Positions 56,552 to 64,000 of a DNA stretch of 64,000 nucleotides are shown here, in pieces. The first letter of the stretch is position 1; each line of letters starts with the position of its first letter. This DNA is from Sodalis praecaptivus. GTDB taxonomy: Bacteria; Pseudomonadota; Gammaproteobacteria; Enterobacterales; Enterobacteriaceae. The position numbers were made by a program, and so were the translations under genes. The notes under the pieces were generated by a model. That model saw only the letters and a list, made by a program, of their open reading frames with translations, was not told where the DNA came from and did not search any database. Location: NCBI RefSeq assembly GCF_000517425.1, contig NZ_CP006569.1:3090760-3154759 (forward strand), written 5' to 3'.

Positions 56552-57331
56552 ATGATAATGACTCCTGCTACGACGGCGACGGCCGAAAAACGTCTGGTGA
56601 TCGTGCGCCATGGCGAAAGTCTGTGGAATCGGGAAAATCGATTTACCGGCTGGACCGACGTCAAACTGACCGAACGGGGACGAATCGAGGCTATCGAGGC
56701 GGCGCGGCTATTGAAACAGCACGGCTACCGCTTCGACTTTGCCTGTACGTCGCTGCTGGTCCGGGCCGTGCATTCGCTCTGGCTGTTGCTCGATGAACTG
56801 GGTCAAAGCTGGCTGCCGGAAGAGAAAAGCTGGCGGCTGAACGAGCGCCATTACGGCGCGCTGGAAGGATTAAATAAAGCGGTTACCGCCGAACGCTACG
56901 GCCACGAGCAGGTCATGGCCTGGCGGCGCGGCTACCGCGCCGCGCCGCCGCCGCTGCTGCCGGACGATCCCCGCCATCCCGGACGCGATGCCCGCTACCG
57001 CAGGCTGGCCGTCGCGAGCCAACCGCTCAGCGAAAGCCTGGCGGCAACCGAACAGCGTGTCATCAACTACTGGCGCGAAGTTATCGTGCCGCGACTGCGG
57101 CGCGGTGAACACGTCCTGCTTGTGTCCCATTCCAATGTGATTCGGGCGTTGGTCAAGCACCTGGACGGTCTGGAAGAAGATGCCCTGACGGCGCTGTATA
57201 TTCCGACCGGCGTACCTATCGTTTACGAATTCGACGACAAGATAGCGCCACGTCAGCGCTATTTTCTTGGCGATGAGCAGGACATCGCCAATCGTATTGC
57301 GGCGGTGATCCGTACCGGCAGTAAAAAATAA
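56552..57331 (+). CDS. 2,3-bisphosphoglycerate-dependent phosphoglycerate mutase (GpmA type)
   Basis: This is a glycolytic mutase of the histidine phosphatase fold, 259 residues (E. coli GpmA 250). The phospho-histidine motif IVRHGESLWN (His20) and the following NRFTGWTDVKL, SLLVRAVHSLWLLLDEL, the acid SWRLNERHYGALEGLNK and the second His in LVSHSNVIRALV are all present, followed by IPTGVPIVYEFD. It is clearly of the GpmA type but diverges (LVSHSN instead of the usual AAHGN), so it could be a second copy and gpmA itself may be elsewhere. The head MIMTPATTATAEK is longer than usual. Confidence 0.85.
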   Translation: MIMTPATTATAEKRLVIVRHGESLWNRENRFTGWTDVKLTERGRIEAIEAARLLKQHGYRFDFACTSLLVRAVHSLWLLLDELGQSWLPEEKSWRLNERHYGALEGLNKAVTAERYGHEQVMAWRRGYRAAPPPLLPDDPRHPGRDARYRRLAVASQPLSESLAATEQRVINYWREVIVPRLRRGEHVLLVSHSNVIRALVKHLDGLEEDALTALYIPTGVPIVYEFDDKIAPRQRYFLGDEQDIANRIAAVIRTGSKK

Positions 57332-57636
57332 GCTACACCGACGGTGAAAAGATGTGCCGGCGGCAAAACGGCGTCCACACCCACGGTAAAAGGGTGTCGC
57401 CGGTGGCATAAAAGGCGTCCGCGCCGACGCTAAAAAGATGTCGCCGGCGGCAAAAAAGGCGTCCGCGCTGGCTGAAAGTCTTGCGCTGCACGGCGGCTCA
57501 CGCGGGTGCGCCGGCCTGAGGCCTTATCGGCCCGCGGCGGCGCTTCGCCGGCGTTGGCCATGGCCTGCCGCGGACAGTGGCGCTCCGCCGTGAGAAACCG
57601 CCCAGATCGAATACCCCCGCCCGCGCGCCGTGGCTA
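57332..57636. other. Spacer between gpm and the EamA gene
   Basis: These 305 bases hold a 44-bp repeat array at their left end and GC-rich sequence without a supported gene. The flanking genes are convergent. Confidence 0.5.
57338..57480. repeat. Tandem repeat, about 44-bp unit, three copies
   Basis: Units of 42, 44 and 44 bp share AAAA(G)GTGTCGCCGGCGGCA-like and GGCGTCC(G/A)C(G/A)CC parts. Copies differ at about a fifth of positions. The sequence differs from the 44-bp repeat near dps. Confidence 0.8.
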
Positions 57637-58548
57637 TCACCGCTGCTTGGAGCTGCCCTCAGGCCTGTCCGCGGCGGCGGCTGGCGGTACGCCCCTGACC
57701 GCTTTCGCGCGCACCGGTCGGCGCGGCGCAGTGGGAATTTTCATCAACAGCACGGCGAGCAAAATCAATGCGATACCGAGCCACTGCGGCCACGATAACC
57801 GCTCCGGCAACAGCATGACCCCCAGCAACACCGCGCTCAGCGGATTAAGTAACGACACTATCGACATCACCGCGGGGCCAAAGCGGTTCAGCGCCCATAC
57901 CCAACACCAATACGCCAGCGCGCTGTTGGCCAGCACCAGCCAAATAAGTCCCGGCCAGGCGTGCGGCCGCGGCAGGGCCGGCGGCCCCGTCAGCGTCAGC
58001 GCGACCGGCAGCAACATCATGCCGCCGAGCAGCAGTTGCCAGGCGGTCAGCGCCAGCGCATCCCGATATTGCCAGCGACTCATCCACAGCGTGGACTGCG
58101 CAATCAACAGCGTCGCCGCCAGCGCCGCCGCGACCCCGACCGGATCCGGCGACGACGAGGGATTAAATAATAACGCCACGCCGGCAATCCCGGCCAATGA
58201 CAGCAGCGCCATCCACCACGACGGCCTTTTTCCTTCCTGCAACCAGCGTAGCAGCATCACCTGCAGCGGCATGGTGGCGCTTAACGTGCCGGCAATCGAT
58301 CCCGGCAACCGGTAGGCAGCGATAAAAAGCAGCAGAAAAAACGCCGCAATATTGCAAAAGCTTAGCGCCAGCATTTTTTTCGCCGGCAGCGGCGGTTTGG
58401 TGGGATGAATCATTAACAGCAGGATACCGGCCGGTAGCGCGCGCCAGACCGCCACCCAAACGGGAGATTGTTCTTGCAAAAACAATCCGACCGTCGCGTA
58501 GGTACTGCCCCACAGTATCGGGGCAAGCAAAGCGAGGAGAATAGGCAT
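57637..58548 (-). CDS. EamA/DMT family transporter
   Basis: This is an inner-membrane transporter of the drug/metabolite superfamily with ten hydrophobic segments in 303 residues and the two EamA halves. It begins MPILLALLAPILWGSTYATVG and carries WRALPAGILLL, hallmarks of the family. A basic tail of about 30 residues (KIPTAPRRPVRAKAVRG) follows the last helix. It is divergent from the MarR-type regulator, and a perfect palindrome lies between them, 17 bp upstream of this start. Export of a metabolite or drug controlled by that regulator is likely; the substrate is unknown. Confidence 0.9.
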   Translation of the reverse strand: MPILLALLAPILWGSTYATVGLFLQEQSPVWVAVWRALPAGILLLMIHPTKPPLPAKKMLALSFCNIAAFFLLLFIAAYRLPGSIAGTLSATMPLQVMLLRWLQEGKRPSWWMALLSLAGIAGVALLFNPSSSPDPVGVAAALAATLLIAQSTLWMSRWQYRDALALTAWQLLLGGMMLLPVALTLTGPPALPRPHAWPGLIWLVLANSALAYWCWVWALNRFGPAVMSIVSLLNPLSAVLLGVMLLPERLSWPQWLGIALILLAVLLMKIPTAPRRPVRAKAVRGVPPAAAADRPEGSSKQR

Positions 58549-58565
58549 TTTATCTTTCCAAAAAG

Positions 58566-58583
58566 TATCTTTTATAAAAGATA
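58566..58583. promoter_or_regulatory. 18-bp perfect palindrome, MarR-type operator
   Basis: TATCTTTTATAAAAGATA is a perfect 18-bp palindrome between the divergent EamA and MarR genes. A second half-site, AAGTATCTTTT, lies at 58610-58620. The size and symmetry fit MarR dimer operators. Its place just outside the EamA start suggests repression of both genes by the adjacent regulator. Confidence 0.8.
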
Positions 58584-58645
58584 TAATGCTTGAAACATTT
58601 CAGCTTCTCAAGTATCTTTTGGTTACTGCACTGTCGGGGGAAATG

Positions 58646-59128
58646 ATGAACCAGGATCACGTCGACCGCGTACTGGAACAATGGCGCAGCCAGCGCCCGG
58701 ATTTGGATTGCCTGCCCATGGGTCTGGTTGGCCGTCTTGCCCGGATGAATAACCTGATCGGCGCCCAGGTCAATGCGCTCCATGCCCGCGCGGGCCTGGA
58801 GCCGGTGGAGTTCGATATTCTCGCTACCCTGCGCCGTAGCGGGGAAGAGGTGACGCCGACCCGGCTGTATCAGACGTTAATGTTATCCTCCGGCGCCATG
58901 TCGGTGCGGCTGGACAAGCTGCTCGCGCGCGGGCTGATTTACCGCCAGCCCCATGAGCACGATCGCCGCAGCTGCAAAGTCGGCTTGACCGATGCCGGGC
59001 TGGCGCTCATCGACAGCGCCATGACCGCCCATGTAAAGAATGAACAACGCCTGCTGGCGCCGCTTGATGTGGCGCAGCGCCAGCAGTTAACCGCATTGCT
59101 GCGCCTGTGGCTGCTGGCGAACGAATAG
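58646..59128 (+). CDS. MarR family transcriptional regulator
   Basis: This winged helix-turn-helix protein has 160 residues. The recognition region is LEPVEFDILATLRRSGEEVTPTRLYQTLML, and the wing is DKLLARGLIYRQPHEHDRRSCKVGLTDAG. I set the start at ATG 58646 because a GGGGG site precedes it; an ATG three bases earlier is equally possible, while a longer frame to 58586 overlaps the operator region. It probably represses itself and the divergent transporter, being released by a small molecule. It resembles regulators of drug or aromatic compound efflux. Confidence 0.92.
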   Translation: MNQDHVDRVLEQWRSQRPDLDCLPMGLVGRLARMNNLIGAQVNALHARAGLEPVEFDILATLRRSGEEVTPTRLYQTLMLSSGAMSVRLDKLLARGLIYRQPHEHDRRSCKVGLTDAGLALIDSAMTAHVKNEQRLLAPLDVAQRQQLTALLRLWLLANE

Positions 59129-59498
59129 CGCCGGAGCACTGCCCTCAACGCGCACTGCCTTGCCTGCCCTCAACCCGCACCGCGCTGCCTGCCTTCAAAG
59201 CGCACCGCCTTGCTTGCCCTCAATGCGCACCGCGCTACCTGCCCTCAACCCGCACCGCGCTGCCTGCCCTCAACGCGCACCGCGCTGCCTTGCCTGCCCT
59301 CAATGCGCGCCGCGCTGCCTTGCCTGCCCTCAACCCGCCCGCGCTGCCTGCCCTCAATGCGCACCGCCTTGCCTAAAGCGAGGCCGCCGTTTGCCTCCTG
59401 CCAATCGCGTTCGCCGGTATGGCAGGCCGTAACGCACAACGGCGCCGGCGCCAAAGTCTTGCGCCGCGACACCGCCATCCAGACTGTCGGCGTTCGCC
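59129..59498. other. Spacer between the MarR gene and the ABC operon
   Basis: These 370 bases include the 25-30-bp repeat array and no supported gene. The flanking genes are convergent. Confidence 0.5.
59140..59375. repeat. Minisatellite of 25- and 30-bp units
   Basis: About nine units built on CCTGCCCTCAACGCGCACCG (followed by CGCTG) repeat in tandem, some lengthened by five bases (CCTTG). The plus-strand frames translate to CLPSTRTALPALNAHR-like repeats without a ribosome site and are treated as artefacts. Confidence 0.92.
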
Positions 59499-60212
59499 TT
59501 AAGCTCCCGGACGGCGTTCGCCACCGCGACGCAGCCCGGCGCTACGACCGGACCAGGCCGCCAGCGCGGTAAGCGAGGCGCACAAAACATAATACAGTGC
59601 GCCGACCAGCAAGAAGATTTCGGCCGGATAAATTTGCAGCCGGCTGTTGACCTGGCCTGCCACGGTGGTCAGCTCCGGCACATTGACGATAAACGCCAAC
59701 GACGTATCCTTAATCAGCGACGTTAGCAGACCGGTCCAGGAGGGCAACAAATTCGGCCAGGCCTGGGGCAGCAGAATCAACCGCAGGACGTGCCAATGGC
59801 TTAGACCGCTGGCCAGGCCGGCTTCCACCTGACCGGTCGGCAAGGCCCGCAGACCGGCCAGCGTCGCGTGCATGACCGCCGCGGAGGTAAACCAGGCCAG
59901 CGCCAGCGTGACGGTCACCGCGCCAGGCAGAGAGTGGCCGAACGCCACCGGCAGCAGAAAGTAGAGCCAGAAAATGACGAAAATAAGCGGGATACCGCGG
60001 ATAAGATCCGCCCAGACAAACAGTAAGCGACGCGTCCAGCCGCCGTAACGCCAGGCCAGCGCCGCCAGCAGCACACCCAGCGCCAGGGCGATGACGCCCG
60101 CAGCAAGCGCTATCAAAATCGTCAGCAGCAGGCCGCCGGGTTCCCCTTCCGCCACCCTGCCCCAAAGCAGATACGTCAGATTATCCTGCACCACCGCCCA
60201 ATTAAAGTTCAT
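59499..60212 (-). CDS. Polar amino acid ABC transporter permease (second)
   Basis: This is a HisM/GlnP-type permease of 237 residues with about five membrane segments and the coupling loop ASGLSHWHVLRLILLPQAWPNLLPS. The segment ADLIRGIPLIFVIFWLYFL is typical of the family. The ATG at 60212 overlaps the end of the preceding permease by 11 nt. It is the last gene of the operon. Confidence 0.92.
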   Translation of the reverse strand: MNFNWAVVQDNLTYLLWGRVAEGEPGGLLLTILIALAAGVIALALGVLLAALAWRYGGWTRRLLFVWADLIRGIPLIFVIFWLYFLLPVAFGHSLPGAVTVTLALAWFTSAAVMHATLAGLRALPTGQVEAGLASGLSHWHVLRLILLPQAWPNLLPSWTGLLTSLIKDTSLAFIVNVPELTTVAGQVNSRLQIYPAEIFLLVGALYYVLCASLTALAAWSGRSAGLRRGGERRPGA

Positions 60213-60960
60213 GACCGGCCTCCCGCCCACCGGGCCGAGGCGGCCGCGGGCCCAGCCGCAGCAAGATGGCGCCCATCGCCAGCCCCAGCAGCAAATACAG
60301 CGCCGTACCGACGGCGAACCCCTCGAGCGCGTGGGCATTGTAACTTTCAATCTGGCTGATGTAGTAAGTCAACTCGCCAAAACCGATGGCGGAGGCCAGG
60401 GAGGAGAGCTTCATCAAGTTGAGGTATTGCCCAACCAGGGGCTGCCAAGCGTTGCGCACCCCCTGCGGCAACAGGATGTAACGCAGCATCGCCAGGCGGC
60501 TGAAACCTTGCGCGATCGCCGCTTCGCGCTGCCCCGCCGGCAGGGCGTTAAGCCCCGCCTGCAACTCTTCAAGCAGGTAAGCCGCGCTGAACACCGCCAA
60601 TCCCCAGGCGGCACAGATAAATTCCGGCGTCAGCCAAGGAACATTACCGGGCAGTGTCGCCCAGCGGTGGTCGTCGGCCAAATAGTCGCGCCATTCGACC
60701 GGCAGCGCGCTCCAGGCGGCAAAATACCAAAAAAACAGCTGTACCAGCAAAGGCGTGTTGCGAAAAAGCGAAACCCAGCCCGCCACCAGCAACCGCCCGC
60801 TACGGCCCGGCATCATGCGCAGCGCCAAGAGCAGCAGCATCATCACCGTCGCCAAAAGCGACCCCACCAGCGTCACCAGCAAGGTAGTGACAAAGCCGGT
60901 ACCAATCCACGCCAACGGCTGGCCGCTCAGCACGCCGGCCCAATCAGGATGCCAAATCAT
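60202..60960 (-). CDS. Polar amino acid ABC transporter permease (first)
   Basis: This is the partner permease of 252 residues, with the motif [19 protein letters not shown] and the coupling loop [26 protein letters not shown]. It overlaps the ATPase gene by 4 nt (ATGA). Similarity to the glutamate/aspartate GltJ type is suggested by a long periplasmic loop after the second helix (around residues 90-115). Confidence 0.92.
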   Translation of the reverse strand: MIWHPDWAGVLSGQPLAWIGTGFVTTLLVTLVGSLLATVMMLLLLALRMMPGRSGRLLVAGWVSLFRNTPLLVQLFFWYFAAWSALPVEWRDYLADDHRWATLPGNVPWLTPEFICAAWGLAVFSAAYLLEELQAGLNALPAGQREAAIAQGFSRLAMLRYILLPQGVRNAWQPLVGQYLNLMKLSSLASAIGFGELTYYISQIESYNAHALEGFAVGTALYLLLGLAMGAILLRLGPRPPRPGGREAGHEL

Positions 60961-61778
60961 AACGGCGTCGGCTCCCCGACGCCGAGCGGCGACAGCACCC
61001 TTTCCAGAAAACGTTGGGCGCGGGGGTGCTGCGGCCGGGTGAAGAATAGCGCCGGCTCGGCCTGTTCGAGGATCTCGCCGCCGTCCATGAAGACCACCCG
61101 ATCGGCTATCTCTCGGGCGAACTGCATCTCATGGGTGACAACCATCATGGTCATCCCGCTGCCCGCCAAATCGCGCATCACCGCCAACACTTCGCCGATC
61201 ATCTCGGGATCCAGCGCCGAGGTAGGTTCATCGAACAAAATAATATCGGCGTCGGTGGCCAACGCGCGCGCGATAGCCACCCGCTGCTGCTGGCCTCCCG
61301 AAAGCTGATGAGGGAAATGCTGCGCCTTGTCCGCCAATCCGACCTGGCGCAGCTTCTCGCGCGCGTGCTGATGCGCCGCGGCCACGCTTAACTTCTGAAT
61401 TTTGATAAGGGCCAGCGCGACATTATCCAGCGCGGTCAGATGGCTATAGAGATTAAACTGCTGGAAGACGAAACCGATGCCGGTACGCAGCGCCCGCAGC
61501 CGTCGGCCGCGCAGTCCGGCGGTGGCGCGCTGGTGAACAAAAATCTCGCCGCTGCTCAGGGTTTCGAGCTGATTGATAAGGCGGATCAGGGTGGACTTAC
61601 CGGAGCCTGACGGCCCGCAGATCGCCACTACTTCCCCTGCGTTAACGTGAAAATTGATATCCCGCAGCACCGGCTGCTGACCGAAAACTTTACTTACCCG
61701 GCGAAACTCCACCGCTACCGGAACATCGCCCGCCCCCGGCGGCAACGTTGCCGCCGGGACATATAATGACTTCACCAC
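60957..61778 (-). CDS. Polar amino acid ABC transporter ATPase
   Basis: This is the ATPase of the importer, of the GlnQ/GltL type, 273 residues. Walker [25 protein letters not shown], signature [15 protein letters not shown] and Walker [15 protein letters not shown] are in place, with the H-loop [16 protein letters not shown]. The start is one of two adjacent GTG codons (61778 or 61775); the first 20 residues are not conserved. It lies 11 bp after the binding protein gene. Confidence 0.94.
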   Translation of the reverse strand: MVKSLYVPAATLPPGAGDVPVAVEFRRVSKVFGQQPVLRDINFHVNAGEVVAICGPSGSGKSTLIRLINQLETLSSGEIFVHQRATAGLRGRRLRALRTGIGFVFQQFNLYSHLTALDNVALALIKIQKLSVAAAHQHAREKLRQVGLADKAQHFPHQLSGGQQQRVAIARALATDADIILFDEPTSALDPEMIGEVLAVMRDLAGSGMTMMVVTHEMQFAREIADRVVFMDGGEILEQAEPALFFTRPQHPRAQRFLERVLSPLGVGEPTPL

Positions 61779-61789
61779 GGCACCGCCTG

Positions 61790-62617
61790 TTAATGGGAGG
61801 TGATGGTGAACGACCGCGGTTGCGGCGCCGGGGATTGCGGTCCAAACCAGCTGTTGTAAATCCGCTGTGCCTCCCCGCTATGTTCAAGCGCGATAAGCTG
61901 CTGATTGACTGCATTCAACAGCGCGTCCTCGCCTTTTTTAACGCCGATGCCAATTTGCTCCTCGCTTAGCAACGCCGGCAAAATCTTGTAGCTCGCCTTA
62001 TCCGGCGCGCCGGCCAACAGCCCGGCCAGAATGGTGCTGTCCTGGGTGATGGCTTTGACATTGCCGTTGCGCAGCGCCGACAGCGCCAGCGGAATATCGT
62101 CATAGGCCAGTACCCGGGCGTTGGGAAAACGGTGATGCAGCGCCTGTTCGCCGGTGGTGCCCTTCACGGCGCCGATCCTGGCCGAAGCATAGTCCTCCAG
62201 CTTATCCGACGAGGCGGCCGGCACCAGGAATTGCTGACCGGTGACAAAGTACGGGGTCGAGAAATCAATCACCTGTGCCCGTTCAGGGGTAATCGTAATA
62301 TCGGCAATAATCAGATCGGCCTTGCCGGACTGCAGCAGAGGAATGCGGTTAGCGGGGTTGGTGGGCACCAGCGCCAGCTTTACGCCGAGCGCATCGGCGA
62401 TGGCGCGGGCGAAATCCACGTCATAGCCAACAATACGATGGGTTTTGGCATCAATGGCGCCAAACGGCGGATTGGCGTCGAAGGTGGCGACGCGCACGAC
62501 CCCCGCGCGCTGAATATCCGCCAACTGATCCGCCCGCGCCGCCAGCGGAGCGAGACTTAACATTAGCAGGGCGCCCGCCGCCCTGATCAACCTGGAGTTC
62601 TGCCTAAAATAAGCCAT
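61790..62617 (-). CDS. Polar amino acid ABC transporter binding protein
   Basis: This is a periplasmic binding protein of family 3 with 275 residues. A signal peptide ends after ARA near residue 29, then [39 protein letters not shown], the anionic-ligand motif [15 protein letters not shown], and [12 protein letters not shown]. The exact ligand cannot be told; the combination with GltJ/GltL-like partners suggests glutamate/aspartate or a close relative. The ATG follows AAGGAAAA. It is the first gene of a four-gene operon. Confidence 0.92.
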   Translation of the reverse strand: MAYFRQNSRLIRAAGALLMLSLAPLAARADQLADIQRAGVVRVATFDANPPFGAIDAKTHRIVGYDVDFARAIADALGVKLALVPTNPANRIPLLQSGKADLIIADITITPERAQVIDFSTPYFVTGQQFLVPAASSDKLEDYASARIGAVKGTTGEQALHHRFPNARVLAYDDIPLALSALRNGNVKAITQDSTILAGLLAGAPDKASYKILPALLSEEQIGIGVKKGEDALLNAVNQQLIALEHSGEAQRIYNSWFGPQSPAPQPRSFTITSH

Positions 62618-63331
62618 CGGTTTTCCTTATCGATCTTATTATCACTTGAGCGCTAACGCCCTTCCTGGGCGTGATTGATGGTGGGACGGCACGCCCCGTT
62701 CACAGCACTTCCGCCCGAAATCAGAGTGTTACACAGGATCCTCGCCGCCACTACGTACTTAAGCGCATAACATTATTCTGTCTGGTCATAAGAAAATGCT
62801 ATGGACGCTGTTTTACGCTATCTCATGGACGACCCACTAGCGTGAAAACAGAGCCGTCATGCGCGCCGCTGGCGGCGGCCGGCGAAGACGGGACTGGCCG
62901 TACGCCGTGCCGTGGCGTGCGGCGAAGAGGAATGACCGCACGCCGTCGCGGCGGCGGCCGGCGAAGGCGGGAATGGCCGTACGCCGTGCCGTGGCGTGCG
63001 GCGAAGAGGAATGACCGCACGCCGTCGCGGCGGCGGCCGGCGAAGGCGGGAATGGCCGTACGCCGTGCCGTGGCGTGCGGCGAAGAGGAATGACCGCACG
63101 CCGTCGCGGCGGCGGCCGGCGAAGGCGAGAATGATCGCGGTCCTTTCTTTACCGCCGGGGGATGAAGATGACGCTCGTCTCGACCGGCTAGCGACGGATG
63201 GCGGGATAAGAAGCAATCCCATTTCGGCACTCGGTGAGCCAAACGCCCGCCCACCCGAGGCCGCGGCCCGCGCTCCAGCGGTTAGCGGCAAAGTGCGCGC
63301 CACGTGAAACGAGCGGGTCGCCGACTGGCGC
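62618..63331. other. Spacer with a tandem repeat upstream of the ABC operon
   Basis: No gene is supported over 714 bases. The left part, 62618-62850, probably holds the promoter of the ABC operon. The 79-bp array lies at 62871-63135, and GC-rich sequence follows up to the methyltransferase gene. Confidence 0.5.
62871..63135. repeat. Tandem repeat, 79-bp unit, about three and a third copies
   Basis: GGCCGTACGCCGTGCC occurs at 62896, 62975 and 63054, a 79-bp period; GGCGGCGGCC marks the unit starts at 62871, 62950, 63029 and 63108. Each unit holds a hairpin made of GGCGTGCGG and CCGCACGCC with a 13-nt loop. Copies two and three are virtually identical. Confidence 0.93.
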
Positions 63332-64000
63332 TCACGATGCGCCCGGACCGGGATGAGGGAGCGCGGGCTCGCCCAGCTTGGTGAGTTGAATGTAAAATTC
63401 ATCCTCGTACTGCTGCGGGGCAGAGACCGCAACGTTCAAAATGCCCAGTTCAACCACTTCGGCCAATAACGCCGCGGCGCTCTCGGGGGTGAAAACCGAG
63501 CAATGGGCATCAAAATAGTGGCCGGTCGTCCAGGCGTTCAACACGAATTCCAACGCTTGCTGCTGCGTATAATGCGGGCAGCGGGTGTTTTGGTAGGCTT
63601 CGGGGGTCAAATCTTTCAATCGCTCGTACATCTCGCCGTCGTCGGAGGTGCAATTGCGCAGGAAATCATACAGCTGCTGCGGCGCCGGTATTCGCTGGCG
63701 GGTCAACCACCATTGCAACCACTGCGCCGCGCTGCTGGTTTGACGAAACCGGTCAAAACAATACCGTTTATTGGGCAACACCAATGAAAAGATCGCCCCG
63801 TCGTTGAGTACCGCCAGCACCTCCAATATCCACCCCAGCGGGTCCGGGACATGCTCCAGAACGTGCGAAGCCACCGCCCAGTCGAAGCGCTGGTGCCCCG
63901 GCACACAGCTTTCAAGCGTCGCGTGAGGGTGCCAGATAAAATCAATGTCGACGATGTCATCGTGTTCATAATGCGCGTGTTTTTGTCGGGAATCCTCCGC
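63332..64000 (-). CDS. SAM-dependent methyltransferase, 5' end off window
   Basis: The open frame continues to the right edge, so the N-terminus is missing; 223 codons are visible. The methyltransferase motif DWAVASHVLEHVPDPLGWILEV matches class I methyltransferases of the Methyltransf_11 group. Downstream parts (SLVLPNKRYCFDRFRQTSS) are seen in methyltransferases associated with cell-surface polysaccharide genes, but the function is not known. Upstream residues (YEHDDIVDIDFIWHP) are in frame, supporting continuation beyond the window. Confidence 0.75.
   Translation of the reverse strand, partial: AEDSRQKHAHYEHDDIVDIDFIWHPHATLESCVPGHQRFDWAVASHVLEHVPDPLGWILEVLAVLNDGAIFSLVLPNKRYCFDRFRQTSSAAQWLQWWLTRQRIPAPQQLYDFLRNCTSDDGEMYERLKDLTPEAYQNTRCPHYTQQQALEFVLNAWTTGHYFDAHCSVFTPESAAALLAEVVELGILNVAVSAPQQYEDEFYIQLTKLGEPALPHPGPGAS

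Noticed and set aside
56511-56560. Fur box upstream of the phosphoglycerate mutase gene
   Set aside because: Only single GATAAT elements are present, not the three adjacent hexamers of a Fur site, so I give it only as a tentative note.
60091-61308. Plus-strand open frame of 405 residues opposite the ABC importer genes
   Set aside because: Composition is biased to Arg, Gln and His and it spans three real genes on the other strand.
62857-63432. Minus-strand open frame of 191 residues through the 79-bp repeat
   Set aside because: It follows the repeat, is rich in Arg and Ala, and has no ribosome site or similarity.

Overview
The window reads as a chromosomal segment of an enterobacterium (Gammaproteobacteria, Enterobacterales). 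Almost every gene can be matched by remembered protein sequence to an E. coli counterpart, and the order follows the E. coli 18-20 min region: potG-potF-ybjN-rimK-grxA-ybjM-rybB, dacC-gstB-yliI, iaaA-gsiABCD, moeAB, rlmF, ybiT, ompX, dps, ybiI, ybiB and dinG. It then switches to the E. coli 48 min block yehWXY-osmF-bglX-pbpG. High GC, wide gene-free spacers, many missing neighbours (ybjC, nfsA, ybjL, rcdA, deoR, ybjG, rhtA, ybiC, dld) and minisatellite arrays in the spacers suggest a genome undergoing gene loss, such as a Sodalis-type symbiont or relative. That placement is an inference. No insertion sequence, prophage, tRNA, rRNA or CRISPR array was seen.

Layout. 1-5.4 kb: putrescine import (potG partial, potF), ybjN, rimK, grxA, ybjM. 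5.4-7.1 kb: decayed spacer that still carries the small RNA RybB with a sigma-E-type promoter. 7.1-13.1 kb: serine transporter sdaC, PBP6 dacC, gstB, aldose dehydrogenase yliI and a class C acid phosphatase lipoprotein. 13.2-19.5 kb: iaaA-gsiABCD glutathione/peptide uptake operon. 19.8-24.7 kb: moeAB, rlmF (with an unusual internal insertion) and ybiT. 25-36 kb: ompX, dps, ybiI, a flavin reductase, a small exported protein, an M3 peptidase, ybiB, a PaiB-like protein, a GNAT-dinG pair and a 34-residue membrane peptide. 36-48 kb: osmoprotectant ABC operon, idi, an MpaB-like oxygenase, bglX, an oxidoreductase-GNAT-GST cluster and pbpG. 48.6-53.6 kb: an EmrAB/outer-membrane-factor efflux operon with a small membrane protein at its end. 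53.9-59.1 kb: PQQ glucose dehydrogenase, a phosphoglycerate mutase, and a divergent EamA/MarR pair with a clear operator. 59.5-62.6 kb: a polar amino acid ABC importer. The right edge holds the 3' part of a methyltransferase gene.

The most unusual features are eight tandem-repeat arrays with different unit lengths (about 83, 44, 108, 18, 54, 44, 25-30 and 79 bp) sitting in spacers. Others are an Asp/Arg-rich N-terminal extension of about 115 residues on the EmrA-like adaptor, an 11-bp tandem duplication that knocks the natural start of a Gfo/Idh/MocA oxidoreductase out of frame, and several perfect inverted repeats that look like operators. No wholly new multi-gene system could be demonstrated; the repeat arrays and the small unknown genes are the best candidates for something undescribed.
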